A DNA stretch of 64,000 nt, from the NCBI RefSeq assembly GCF_003217325.1, contig NZ_QJTI01000015.1:26200-90199 (forward strand), read 5' to 3'. This stretch comes from Rhodopseudomonas faecalis (GTDB lineage Bacteria; Pseudomonadota; Alphaproteobacteria; Rhizobiales; Xanthobacteraceae). The number at the start of each line of letters is the position of its first letter. The first letter of the stretch is position 1. A program made the position numbers and the translations under genes. The notes under the pieces are model-generated. The model was not told the DNA's origin, did not search any database, and was given only the letters and a program-made list of their open reading frames with translations. Of this stretch, positions 52,122 through 59,405 are shown in pieces.

Positions 52122-53771
52122 GTGGTTCGACTGGGCTTCATCATCGGCTTATTGGCGATCGTCGGCGGGCTGCTGTCGGGTTTGGCTGCGCATCGGGCCT
52201 ACGATCAGGAGTTGACCATCGATCGCATCGCGCTCGCGCGCGCGATCGATATTCACGCCAGCCTGGTGCAGGACCGGCTCACCGAGCGCGAATTGCTGGG
52301 CCGCGTCGCGTCGGGGCTGTTTCGCACGCCCTCAGTGCTGCGGGCCGATATGCTCGAGCCGCTACGCAGCGCGATCTACGCTTTCAAGACTGACTTCGTG
52401 TCGGCCGGGTGGGTTCTGCGGCTGCGCCCTGATGAGATCGCCGAAGCCGAGCGGGTGCTGCGTAACGCCGGGTTCCCAAATGCTGCGATCCGCAATTCTC
52501 AAGGCCCGATCAAGGCGCCGGATGACAGTGCATCGTCGCTCGACGTGCTGATGGATGTTGAGCCGCGCATCAACGCTACCACCGAACAGCTCGGCCGCAG
52601 CCTGACCGATCATCTCCAGCTCGGACCGACGCTGGCGCGCGCGCTGCGCGAACGCAAGCCGGTTGCTTCCGATCCATTCGAGCTGCGCCATCGTAATGAT
52701 ACCATCGGGCTGGTACTGGCTGCCCCGGTTCAGCAGTCGGGCAGCGACGAGGCGATCGGTTTTGTGACGTTCAGCTATGAGCTGGCGCCGCTGATGCTGA
52801 CCAATGATGACAACGCCATGTTCTCGGTGGCGCTGCGCGACCCGCGGGCCGCCGATCGCGAATTGATCGCCGACGATCGCGGCGTGGTCAGCGTGCGGGC
52901 GGTGCCCGCCGAAAACCCGCCGTCGGTGCTCCGGAATGAGCGGTTTGGCGGCCGCGACTGGATTCTGGCCTACTATCCCAAGACCAGCTCAGTGACGCGG
53001 GCTCAGAACAGCGCCATGCTCACCGCGGCGATCGGCATCGTGCTGACCATGCTGATCTGCGGGCTGTTCGGCTACATTTCTTATAGCAATCTGCGGCTGC
53101 GCCGCGAGATCGAGGTCCGGATCGGCTTCGAGCGCCGGCTCACCGCGGTGATCGATGAGCTCAATCATCGCGTCAAGAACATCCTCGCGGTGATACAGTC
53201 GATCGTGACCCGCACCTTGCGGCATGGCTCCGACGTCGATGTCGCCCGCGAATTGCTGATCGGCCGCATTCACGCCATGTCGAATGTGGTGTCGCTGCTC
53301 ACCGACAGCCAATGGCAGGGCGTCAAGCTCAATGGCCTGCTGGATTCGCGCGCCGTGCCCCATGCCGCGCGCATCGCGGTCAACGGCCCGGACATCATGG
53401 TCAGCGCCCGCGCCGCGCAAAGCCTGGCCTTGCTGTTCTTCGAACTGGCGTCGCATGCCGACAGCGCGCCGCACGGCCAGCAGCCGAATGTGGTGGCGCA
53501 GTGGACAGTTACCGGCAGCGGCGACGACGCCCTGTTCCATTTCCGATGGGAAGAATTCAACAGCACCGCGGCAACGCGCCGCGAGGACAGCGAATTCGGC
53601 GTGATCCTGCTCGACCGCGTGGTGCCCGAGGCGCTCGGTGGTCAGGCCAAGCGCTATTTCACCGATGTCAGCTATGTCTATGAAATCACCGCGCCGCTGG
53701 CGACGGTGGTCGATCAGGGTGAACGCGAGCGCACCGGGCGGATCGCCGCGCCAGTCAAGCCTCGGCCTTGA
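52122..53771 (+). CDS. HWE/HisKA2-type sensor kinase with CHASE-like domain and degenerate ATPase
   Basis: The 549-residue protein has a TM helix at residues 4-22, a periplasmic CHASE-like sensor region (about 30-300), a second TM helix (about 307-329) and a kinase core with phospho-acceptor His349 in DELNHRVKNILAVIQSI, typical of HWE/HisKA2 kinases. The ATP domain looks eroded: the usual ELATNAxKYG N-box reads ELASHADSAPHG, losing the Asn, and the glycine boxes are weak. It lies beside ecfG-nepR-phyR. It may be the PhyR kinase or, given the eroded ATP site, a PhyR phosphatase of PhyP type. GTG 52122 is the only start after an in-frame stop. Confidence 0.82.
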   Translation: MVRLGFIIGLLAIVGGLLSGLAAHRAYDQELTIDRIALARAIDIHASLVQDRLTERELLGRVASGLFRTPSVLRADMLEPLRSAIYAFKTDFVSAGWVLRLRPDEIAEAERVLRNAGFPNAAIRNSQGPIKAPDDSASSLDVLMDVEPRINATTEQLGRSLTDHLQLGPTLARALRERKPVASDPFELRHRNDTIGLVLAAPVQQSGSDEAIGFVTFSYELAPLMLTNDDNAMFSVALRDPRAADRELIADDRGVVSVRAVPAENPPSVLRNERFGGRDWILAYYPKTSSVTRAQNSAMLTAAIGIVLTMLICGLFGYISYSNLRLRREIEVRIGFERRLTAVIDELNHRVKNILAVIQSIVTRTLRHGSDVDVARELLIGRIHAMSNVVSLLTDSQWQGVKLNGLLDSRAVPHAARIAVNGPDIMVSARAAQSLALLFFELASHADSAPHGQQPNVVAQWTVTGSGDDALFHFRWEEFNSTAATRREDSEFGVILLDRVVPEALGGQAKRYFTDVSYVYEITAPLATVVDQGERERTGRIAAPVKPRP

Positions 53772-53892
53772 AGGTCGCCGCACGCCGCTGTTGAACCATT
53801 GAGATCGATAGATGAGGGCAGGCCGCGGCTATTGCTGCTCGCTTGGAAGGACATGATGTGGCTGCTGGCGCCTCGCTGGCAGTCACGCCTTT

Positions 53893-53924
53893 GCTCTTGA
53901 GCTGCGTCACCGCTGCTCAAGAGT
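53893..53924 (-). terminator. Hairpin downstream of ecfG
   Basis: GCTCTTGAGC pairs with GCTCAAGAG over an 11-nt loop, about 75 nt beyond the ecfG stop on the minus strand, followed by AAAGG rather than a U tract. Weak terminator candidate. Confidence 0.4.
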
Positions 53925-53998
53925 GCACTTTCCATCCGATTATTCGCAAACCCGGCATTGCCGACCGGGGCCTATCGCTTTCCAGCGCGGCAGCTTGA

Positions 53999-54547
53999 TT
54001 AGCTGCCGCTGCTGCCGATCACCGCGCGAACGGTGTCATCGGGGCCAAAATCCTCAGCGCCCTCGACATAGAGCATGGCGCTGAGTTTCGAGCGCGCGCG
54101 GTTGACGCGGCTCTTGATGGTGCCGACCGCGCAGCCGCAGATCGCCGCAGCATCTTCATAGGAGAAGCCGGAGGCACCGACCAGGATCAGCGCTTCGCGT
54201 TGATCCTGCGGCAGCTTTTCCAGTGCGGCGCGGAATTCTTCGAATTCCAGATGCGCGTTCTGGCCCGGCTGCGATTTCAGCGTTTTGGCGTAGCTGCCTT
54301 CGGCATCCTCCACCTCGCGCCGCCGTTTGCGGTAGTCGGACCGAAACAGGTTGCGCAGGATGGTGAACAACCAGGCCGGCAGATTGGAGCCGGGCTGGAA
54401 CGAGTCGATATTGGCGAGGGCGCGCAGCAACGTTTCCTGAACCAGATCGTCCGCCCGGTCGGCGTTACCGCTCAGCGAGATTGCGAAAGCGCGCAGGCTT
54501 GGCACCGCCGCCAGAATGTCGTCACGGAGCGCGTTGGTGAGAGGCAT
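53999..54547 (-). CDS. ecfG: General stress response sigma factor EcfG
   Basis: EcfG (182 aa) directs RNA polymerase to GGAAC-N16/17-CGTT promoters when released from NepR. It has sigma region 2 (SGNADRADDLVQETLLRALANIDSFQ, NLPAWLFTILRNLFRSDYRKR) and region 4 (EALILVGASGFSYEDAAAICGCAVGTIKSRVNRARSKL). Its ATG overlaps the nepR stop by one base (TAATG on the minus strand), so sigma and anti-sigma are translationally coupled. Several target promoters lie in this window. Confidence 0.95.
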   Translation of the reverse strand: MPLTNALRDDILAAVPSLRAFAISLSGNADRADDLVQETLLRALANIDSFQPGSNLPAWLFTILRNLFRSDYRKRRREVEDAEGSYAKTLKSQPGQNAHLEFEEFRAALEKLPQDQREALILVGASGFSYEDAAAICGCAVGTIKSRVNRARSKLSAMLYVEGAEDFGPDDTVRAVIGSSGS

Positions 54548-54756
54548 TAGTCCCTCCCTTCGATGTGGCCCGAAGTCGGCGTTTCGCCAGGAACGTCTAA
54601 TTTGCGGATCAACTCCGCAAAACGATCGGGCACCCCCTGACGCACCACGTCATCATACATGGCGCGCAATTGGTGCCCGATGCGGGCCTGAATTTCCGGG
54701 TTCAGTCCGCCTTGCTTCGCCGGTGCCGGCGCTTTCTGAGCCTTGAAATCTTTCAT
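54547..54756 (-). CDS. nepR: Anti-sigma factor NepR
   Basis: NepR (69 aa) binds EcfG and is captured by phosphorylated PhyR in the alphaproteobacterial partner switch. The conserved helices are visible in LNPEIQARIGHQLRAMYDDVV and VPDRFAELIRKLD, with disordered ends. It is co-transcribed with ecfG, which overlaps its stop codon, and is divergent from phyR. Confidence 0.95.
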   Translation of the reverse strand: MKDFKAQKAPAPAKQGGLNPEIQARIGHQLRAMYDDVVRQGVPDRFAELIRKLDVPGETPTSGHIEGRD

Positions 54757-54852
54757 GACAGGTCCATGTCTTTCCCCTGAAGGTGATATTTCCGGCGCCG
54801 GCAGTGATTTTTGCAGTTTTTACAAGCCGTTGCCGCTTCGCCTTGGGGGGCT

Positions 54853-54877
54853 AATGCAGAGCCGACGATAAAGTTCC
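54853..54877 (-). promoter_or_regulatory. Probable EcfG promoter of nepR-ecfG
   Basis: GGAAC-N16-CATT on the minus strand; the -10 element differs from CGTT in one base. It lies about 95-120 nt upstream of the nepR ATG, consistent with autoregulation of the operon. Confidence 0.5.
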
Positions 54878-54885
54878 AAAGCCTG

Positions 54886-54910
54886 GGAACTTTTCGGAGC
54901 CTTAAGCGTA
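54886..54910 (+). promoter_or_regulatory. Probable EcfG promoter of phyR
   Basis: GGAAC-N16-CGTA, one base from consensus. The transcript would start near 54917, leaving a leader of about 54 nt before the ATG at 54971. Confidence 0.65.
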
Positions 54911-54970
54911 GATAAGTTCGCTGAGAGCCGTTGCGATCCTGACGGTCTCAAAAAACCGCATGGAGTGGGG

Positions 54971-55777
54971 ATGTCCCGATCACAGCTTGTTGCTGAACAC
55001 TTGCCTTTGTTGCGCCGTTACGCCCGGGCCCTGACCGGCAGCCAGGCGTCGGGGGACGCCTATGTCGCAGCGATGCTCGAGGCGCTGCTGCAGGATCCGA
55101 CGCTGCTGGATGAGCAGCACGGACCGCGCGTCGGCTTGTTCCGGCTGTTCACCCAGATCTGGAATTCGGTGTCGCTGAACGATGATACCGACGTGGTGAC
55201 TCTGACGATGCCGCCCGAGCGGCGGCTCTCCAACCTCACGCCGCTGCCGCGCCAGGTCTTCCTGCTGTTGTCGCTGGAGGGTTTTTCCGAGGAGGAAGTC
55301 TCCTTCATCCTCAAGCTGGAGGTCGAGGAAGTTCGCCGTCTGGCCGAGGAGGCCGGCCGCGAGATGGCCGCCGAGATCGCGACCGACGTGCTGATCATCG
55401 AGGACGAGACCTTCATCGCCATGGACCTGGAGAGCCTGGTCAAGAATCTCGGTCACAGCGTCATTGGCGTTGCCCGCACTCACGCCGACGCGCTGGCGCT
55501 GGCGAAGAACCGTCGCCCTGGCCTGATCCTGGCTGATATTCAGCTTGCTGATGGCAGCTCGGGGCTGGAAGCGGTGAATGATTTGTTAAAGAGCTTCGAG
55601 GTGCCGGTGGTATTTATTACCGCTTACCCCGAGCGCTTCCTCACCGGCGAGCGGCCCGAGCCGGCGTTCCTGATCTCAAAACCGTTCCAGCCGGCGATGG
55701 TGTCGGCGGTGGCGAGCCAGGCGCTGTTCTTCCAGCGCAATTCGCGCAATCGCACCGCGCGCGCCGCAGTGTCGTGA
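54971..55777 (+). CDS. phyR: Anti-anti-sigma response regulator PhyR
   Basis: PhyR (268 aa) combines a sigma-like N-terminal domain (about 1-135: LVAEHLPLLRRYARALTGSQASGDAYVAAMLEALL) and a C-terminal receiver domain (about 139-255) with acceptor Asp189 (LILADIQLADGSSG) and Lys in SKPFQ. When phosphorylated, the sigma-like part traps NepR and frees EcfG. The ATG at 54971 after GGAG is preferred to the GTG at 54965. It is divergent from nepR-ecfG and ends at a strong terminator. Confidence 0.95.
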   Translation: MSRSQLVAEHLPLLRRYARALTGSQASGDAYVAAMLEALLQDPTLLDEQHGPRVGLFRLFTQIWNSVSLNDDTDVVTLTMPPERRLSNLTPLPRQVFLLLSLEGFSEEEVSFILKLEVEEVRRLAEEAGREMAAEIATDVLIIEDETFIAMDLESLVKNLGHSVIGVARTHADALALAKNRRPGLILADIQLADGSSGLEAVNDLLKSFEVPVVFITAYPERFLTGERPEPAFLISKPFQPAMVSAVASQALFFQRNSRNRTARAAVS

Positions 55778-55825
55778 CGTGAACTGAACTTGGGCGGCTT
55801 GGTCGCTGTCACCAGATGAGTTTGG

Positions 55826-55852
55826 AAATCGGCGCTTCGGCGCCGATTTTTG
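55826..55852 (+). terminator. Rho-independent terminator of phyR
   Basis: AAATCGGCGC-TTCG-GCGCCGATTTTT, a tetraloop hairpin with U tract, about 50 nt after the phyR stop. Confidence 0.92.
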
Positions 55853-55980
55853 TTGCGGCTTCTTTTTATTGAGGCTTCGATTGTTGGCGCCTTCGCAGCT
55901 GCACAATCGGCGGCTCACTGGGCGAGCGCCGCTAAGCCGGACGCGCGACCTGACTAATCCCACCTCGCCTTCAAAAGTTT

Positions 55981-56020
55981 GGGGCGCGACTGGCATCACC
56001 ACAGTCGCGCCCCATTCTTT
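55981..56020 (+). terminator. Orphan rho-independent terminator
   Basis: GGGGCGCGACTG (55981-55992) pairs with CAGTCGCGCCCC (56002-56013), followed by ATTCTTT. No coding gene ends just before it on either strand. Confidence 0.8.
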
Positions 56021-56139
56021 CGCCGGTCTCAGGGGGCAGGGGGACGACCGGCTGCGACAAAGACGCGCGAAAGCCCGAAACGTTCCTTACTATTTGGTTG
56101 ACGTCTGCTCACACGAGCAAGTGATCAGCAATTTTCGTT

Positions 56140-56165
56140 GGAACCACCCGACCGTTCGTCACGTT
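56140..56165 (+). promoter_or_regulatory. EcfG promoter of the secreted 138-aa gene
   Basis: GGAAC-N17-CGTT, perfect match. The transcript would start near 56172, about 33 nt before the ATG at 56205. Confidence 0.8.
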
Positions 56166-56204
56166 GCCTCGACATATAGATGTGAGGCGTTCGAGACGAC
56201 GGCC

Positions 56205-56621
56205 ATGATGATCACGGCGACAACGAAGACAGCAAAACTGGTGTTTGGCGCAGCGGCGCTCGCGATCAGTTTCGGCGTCGCGCAGCTCGCAGCGGGTAGC
56301 GATTTGCGCCAGCCGCTTCAGGTTGATCTGCGGGCGGACCTGGCTACGCCGCCGTCGATGGCCGTGAATCGGGCCGCGAAAGCGGATCGCGTGACCATGG
56401 GCGTGATCGCTCCCGGTCTGACCTTTGCGGTTCGTCCGATCGATACCGCCGCTTCGTCCTATCTGGTGCGGATTCCGGTGGTGAGCGGCGAGGCGGCCCG
56501 CCCGGCGCCGACCCGTCCGGCTCAGATCCCGGCCGGCAAACCGATGGTGGCGTGCGAGCCGGTGGTGAGCGTGCTCACCGATATCGCCCGGCAATTGCCG
56601 CCCGGCCGCTGCGTGACCTAA
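56205..56621 (+). CDS. Secreted hypothetical protein under EcfG control (138 aa)
   Basis: I do not recognise this protein. An N-terminal signal-like helix (TAKLVFGAAALAISFGVAQLAAG) suggests export, followed by a polar, Pro/Ala/Arg-rich region of about 110 residues with two cysteines (MVACEPVV and PPGRCVT) that could form a disulfide. Start ATG 56205 (or the next codon, also ATG) fits a 33-nt leader from a perfect EcfG promoter; the frame extends further upstream but that part precedes the promoter. Similar short exported proteins occur in Bradyrhizobium. Probably a general-stress envelope protein. Confidence 0.72.
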   Translation: MMITATTKTAKLVFGAAALAISFGVAQLAAGSDLRQPLQVDLRADLATPPSMAVNRAAKADRVTMGVIAPGLTFAVRPIDTAASSYLVRIPVVSGEAARPAPTRPAQIPAGKPMVACEPVVSVLTDIARQLPPGRCVT

Positions 56622-56633
56622 TCGAGATAGACC

Positions 56634-56905
56634 AAGCTAGAGCGAGCATCTTACGCTGAGCGCGCTAGGCTCACCGATCCAGGACATAGGACAAGCGGGC
56701 TAGGCCGAGAATGCTAGGCCGTCTTGGTTCGTGCGAAAGACCTAGGCTGGATGCCCCCCCGAGATTAGGCCAGCCGGTCTAGACCGAAAGCTCTCGGCCT
56801 ATCGGCTTAGGCTGATCATCCTCATGCCAACCGGCATTCCAATCGCTCGATTTCGGACAGTTTAGGCTGAGCAGCCGAGGCTGCTTAGCCTAATCCGACT
56901 GGCCG
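56634..56905. repeat. Cluster of degenerate CTAGGC/TAGGCT motifs
   Basis: Over about 270 nt the words CTAGGC, CTAGAC, ATAGGAC, TTAGGC and GCCTAA occur roughly every 20-30 nt (for example GCTAGGCTC, GCTAGGCCG twice, CCTAGGCTGG, TTAGGCCAG, TTAGGCTGA, TTAGGCTGAG). They look like decayed tandem or protein-binding repeats. Confidence 0.5.
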
Positions 56906-56921
56906 CGACCGGATGATCGAG

Positions 56922-56949
56922 TCCATATGATCTAATCCATATGATCTAT
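56922..56949 (+). repeat. 14-nt tandem repeat TCCATATGATCTA(A/T)
   Basis: Two adjacent copies, 56922-56935 and 56936-56949, differing in the last base only. Confidence 0.8.
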
Positions 56950-56987
56950 TCCACGGCCGTTTCGGCACGTCTTTGCCCGCGTTCGGA

Positions 56988-58085
56988 TCATTTGTCGTCG
57001 CTGCCGGGCAGGTTGGGTGCGTCTTCGGGGACAAGGTGCTCTTTCAGCACCAACGCCACGATCAGCAGCGGTACCGCGAGGAAACCGCCCATCGGCCCCC
57101 ACAGCCAGGTCCAGAACGCCAGCGTGATGAATACCGCCAGCACGTTCAAGGACAGCCGCCGGCCAATGATCGCCGGCGTGATGAAATGGCCTTCGACGAA
57201 GGTCAGCAGCGCAAAGCCGAAGGGAGCCATCAAACCGGAGCCGAGCGTTGGAAAGCTGACGATCCCGACCAAGGTCAGGATCACGAACATCACGAACGGC
57301 CCGATGATCGGCAGAAAATTCAGCATTGCCGCCAGCGCGCCGAGCGCCGCGGGATTGGGCATCCCGCTCAGCCAGCAGATCACTCCGGTAGCGATGCCAT
57401 AGCAGAAATTGATGACCGTCACGGTCAGCAGATAGCTGCCGAGGCTGCCCTCGATCTCATTGAGGATACGCAGCACTCGCAGCCTGGTGTCGCGCTCCGC
57501 AAAGGTCATCACCATAGCGCGGCGCAGATCCTTCCAGCTGGCGATGAACAGCACCAGCGTCACCAGAAACAGCAGCGTTTCGGTCAGCGTCGGCGACAGG
57601 AATTCATAGGTCGGCTGCATCCATTCGATGGTCGGAAACTGGATCGGCGCGGAGATGTGGTCGGGACTGCCGAGTGCGGTCTGCATCTGCCGCCACATCG
57701 CGATCACGCCGTCGAACATCTGCAGCTTTTCTTTGAGCTTGGCACCGAGCTCGGGCAACCGGCCACTCCAATCGACCACTGGGGCTGCGATCAGCGTTAC
57801 CATGAACGCCACCACCGCAAAGGCCAGCGCCACGATCAGCACCGCCGACAGCGCGCGCGGCACGCGGTGCAGCTCGAGCCGGCCGGCGGCCGGCGCCAGC
57901 ATGGTGCCGACCACGAAGGCGGTGATCACCGGCAGGAAGAACGGTTTGGCGATGTAGAGCGATCCGATGACGATAATAATGACAAGAGCGACCAGCGCCA
58001 CCGGCACGATTTCGGTGCGGCGGATCAGCGGCGGGATAGCTGAATTGCTGTCAGGAACGGGCGTGCCGACCGGATCGGATGGCAT
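56988..58085 (-). CDS. AI-2E family transporter
   Basis: The 365-residue membrane protein has about eight TM helices, a large soluble loop (about residues 120-190) and the family's conserved helices NFLPIIGPFVMFVILTLVGI and VEGHFITPAIIGRRLSLN (PF01594, formerly UPF0118). Members export diverse small molecules or act as Na+/H+ antiporters; the substrate here is unknown. ATG 58085 (MPSDPVGTPVPDS) is preferred; the longer frame would start upstream of its promoter. A perfect EcfG promoter (58133-58157) lies about 48 nt upstream. Confidence 0.85.
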   Translation of the reverse strand: MPSDPVGTPVPDSNSAIPPLIRRTEIVPVALVALVIIIVIGSLYIAKPFFLPVITAFVVGTMLAPAAGRLELHRVPRALSAVLIVALAFAVVAFMVTLIAAPVVDWSGRLPELGAKLKEKLQMFDGVIAMWRQMQTALGSPDHISAPIQFPTIEWMQPTYEFLSPTLTETLLFLVTLVLFIASWKDLRRAMVMTFAERDTRLRVLRILNEIEGSLGSYLLTVTVINFCYGIATGVICWLSGMPNPAALGALAAMLNFLPIIGPFVMFVILTLVGIVSFPTLGSGLMAPFGFALLTFVEGHFITPAIIGRRLSLNVLAVFITLAFWTWLWGPMGGFLAVPLLIVALVLKEHLVPEDAPNLPGSDDK

Positions 58086-58132
58086 GATACGCAAACGTTG
58101 ATCCCCATTATCGGCCCCGCCGCGTGATCGGC

Positions 58133-58157
58133 AACGTGATCGCCGCTGCAAAGTTCC
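58133..58157 (-). promoter_or_regulatory. EcfG promoter of the AI-2E transporter gene
   Basis: GGAAC-N16-CGTT on the minus strand, perfect match. The expected transcript start near 58126 leaves about 41 nt before ATG 58085. Confidence 0.8.
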
Positions 58158-58186
58158 GAGGGCGCGCGCGAGCGGCACAACCCGCC

Positions 58187-58212
58187 GGAACCGGCTGCCC
58201 GCGCCCGGCATT
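58187..58212 (+). promoter_or_regulatory. Possible EcfG promoter of the DUF2865 gene
   Basis: GGAAC-N17-CATT, one base off the -10 consensus, about 84 nt before the ATG at 58296. Confidence 0.35.
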
Positions 58213-58295
58213 GGTGCTGTGCCGGCCGTTTTGAGCGGCTGCGATGAACCTTTCGGTCGATCGCGGGACAGATGAGAACAGGTGGAGGGCGTGAG

Positions 58296-58952
58296 ATGAA
58301 CGGGCAGCCAGGGAGAGCGTCACGACCCGGCCCGTCTTTGCCGACCTCCGCCGTGCTGGTCATCGCGGCGGCGCTGGCAGCGGCGCCGAGTGTGGCGCAT
58401 GGCCAGGACTTCTTCTCCGCCTTGTTTGGCGGCTTCCAACCACCACGTCCGTCGGCCGCGCCGCTATCACTGCCGTTTGCGGTTGAGGGCGATCGCGCCC
58501 CGCGGCCGCAGGCGCGCAGCTCGGGCGGCGGCCAGGCCTATTGTGTGCGCACCTGCGACGGTCGTTATTTCCCGGTGTCGGGCGCCGACAATGCCAGCCG
58601 GGTCGAATCCTGCAACAGCCTGTGTCCGGCCTCCGAAACCAAAGTGTTTTATGGCGGCACGATCGATCATGCCTCCTCGGGCGGTCGCTCTTACAGCGAT
58701 CTGCCCAATGCGTTTCGCTATCGCACCGAGATCATCAAGGGCTGCACCTGCAACGGCAAGGATCAGTTCGGCCTCGCCAAGGTCGAGATCGATGATGATC
58801 CCACCCTGCGCAAGGGCGATATCGTGGCCGGTGCCGATGGCTTGATGGTCGCGCGCCGCATCGACCGCCGCCGCGGCAATCTGGAATTGTCGCCCGCTGA
58901 GTCCTCGGGGCGCACGCAATCGGCCGCGCCGCGCGTGGTGGCCGCCGAGTAG
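58296..58952 (+). CDS. Secreted DUF2865 protein
   Basis: The 218-residue protein has a signal peptide (VLVIAAALAAAPSVAHGQ) after a basic N-terminus and a Cys-rich core (YCVRTCDGRYFPVSG, SCNSLCPASETKVFYGG, KGCTCNGKDQFG) typical of DUF2865, a rhizobial secreted family with probable disulfides. Function unknown. ATG 58296 after GGAGGGCGTGAG is the best start. It is divergent from the AI-2E gene and may share EcfG control. Confidence 0.85.
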   Translation: MNGQPGRASRPGPSLPTSAVLVIAAALAAAPSVAHGQDFFSALFGGFQPPRPSAAPLSLPFAVEGDRAPRPQARSSGGGQAYCVRTCDGRYFPVSGADNASRVESCNSLCPASETKVFYGGTIDHASSGGRSYSDLPNAFRYRTEIIKGCTCNGKDQFGLAKVEIDDDPTLRKGDIVAGADGLMVARRIDRRRGNLELSPAESSGRTQSAAPRVVAAE

Positions 58953-58979
58953 CCACTGGCCCGCCCTCGTTCCCAGTCC

Positions 58980-59004
58980 GGAACCGATCAGTTCCTCAGC
59001 CGTT
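58980..59004 (+). promoter_or_regulatory. EcfG promoter of the 53-aa membrane protein
   Basis: GGAAC-N16-CGTT, perfect match, 66 nt before the ATG at 59070. Confidence 0.78.
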
Positions 59005-59069
59005 GAGCCGAGCGCGTGGCCTCGCGGCACCCGCGCGGTCCAGCTCACGCCGCTTGAGGAAATGGTTCG

Positions 59070-59231
59070 ATGTCGCTGCTGATCGGTGTGCTGATTACCT
59101 TTCTGGTCGTCTTTCTGGTGCTCTATCTGATCAATCTGCTGCCGCTCGATGGCCGCGCCAAACAGATCGCGCGGGTGATCGTGATCATCATCGGCATCAT
59201 CTCGCTGCTGAAATATCTCGCGGTGTTCTGA
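59070..59231 (+). CDS. Two-helix membrane protein, Thivi_2564-like (53 aa)
   Basis: The 53-residue protein consists of two TM helices (about 4-23 and 33-51) joined by a short turn (LLPLDGRAKQ), as in the Thivi_2564 family of small membrane proteins. GAGGAAA precedes the ATG and a perfect EcfG promoter lies 66 nt upstream, both strong support for a real gene despite its size. Function unknown; expression in stress suggests a membrane-protective or membrane-bound regulatory role. Confidence 0.82.
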   Translation: MSLLIGVLITFLVVFLVLYLINLLPLDGRAKQIARVIVIIIGIISLLKYLAVF

Positions 59232-59281
59232 TCGGTGGCCGTGAACGCGCTAGTCTGGAGCGACAGCCTTTTGATTAGAAT

Positions 59282-59322
59282 CGTCATGCCCGCGCTTCTC
59301 GTGGGTATCCACGTCTTGAAGG
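59282..59322 (-). repeat. Half copy of the dispersed palindrome
   Basis: CGTCATGCCCGCGCTTCTCGTGGGTATCCACGTCTTGAAG-like sequence matches the left half of the element at 1565-1654; the second arm is missing. Confidence 0.75.
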
Positions 59323-59353
59323 CTACGCGATGAACAAAGGCGCTGCGTCCAAC

Positions 59354-59385
59354 AAAAAAAGCCCCGGCATCGCGCCGGGGCTTTT
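59354..59385 (-). terminator. Rho-independent terminator of the csbD-like gene
   Basis: GCCCCGGC pairs with GCCGGGGC over a short loop, followed on the minus strand by TTTTTTTGTT. Confidence 0.9.
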
Positions 59386-59405
59386 GTGTCGATGGTGGAA
59401 GCCAG

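Larger units (their letters stand above)
55778..56204. other. 427-nt region with two terminators, possible small RNA
   Basis: It contains the phyR terminator (55826-55852), then about 130 nt without a gene ended by a second strong terminator (55981-56020), and the EcfG promoter of the next gene (56140-56165). The second terminator has no gene upstream of it, so a small RNA around 55860-56013 is possible. Confidence 0.5.
56622..56987. other. Intergenic region rich in CTAGG/TAGGC words
   Basis: 366 nt without a supported gene between the secreted protein and the convergent AI-2E gene. It has many copies of TAGG(C/A), six of them in CTAG, a tetramer usually rare in such genomes, and a 14-nt tandem repeat at 56922-56949. 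Confidence 0.6.
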
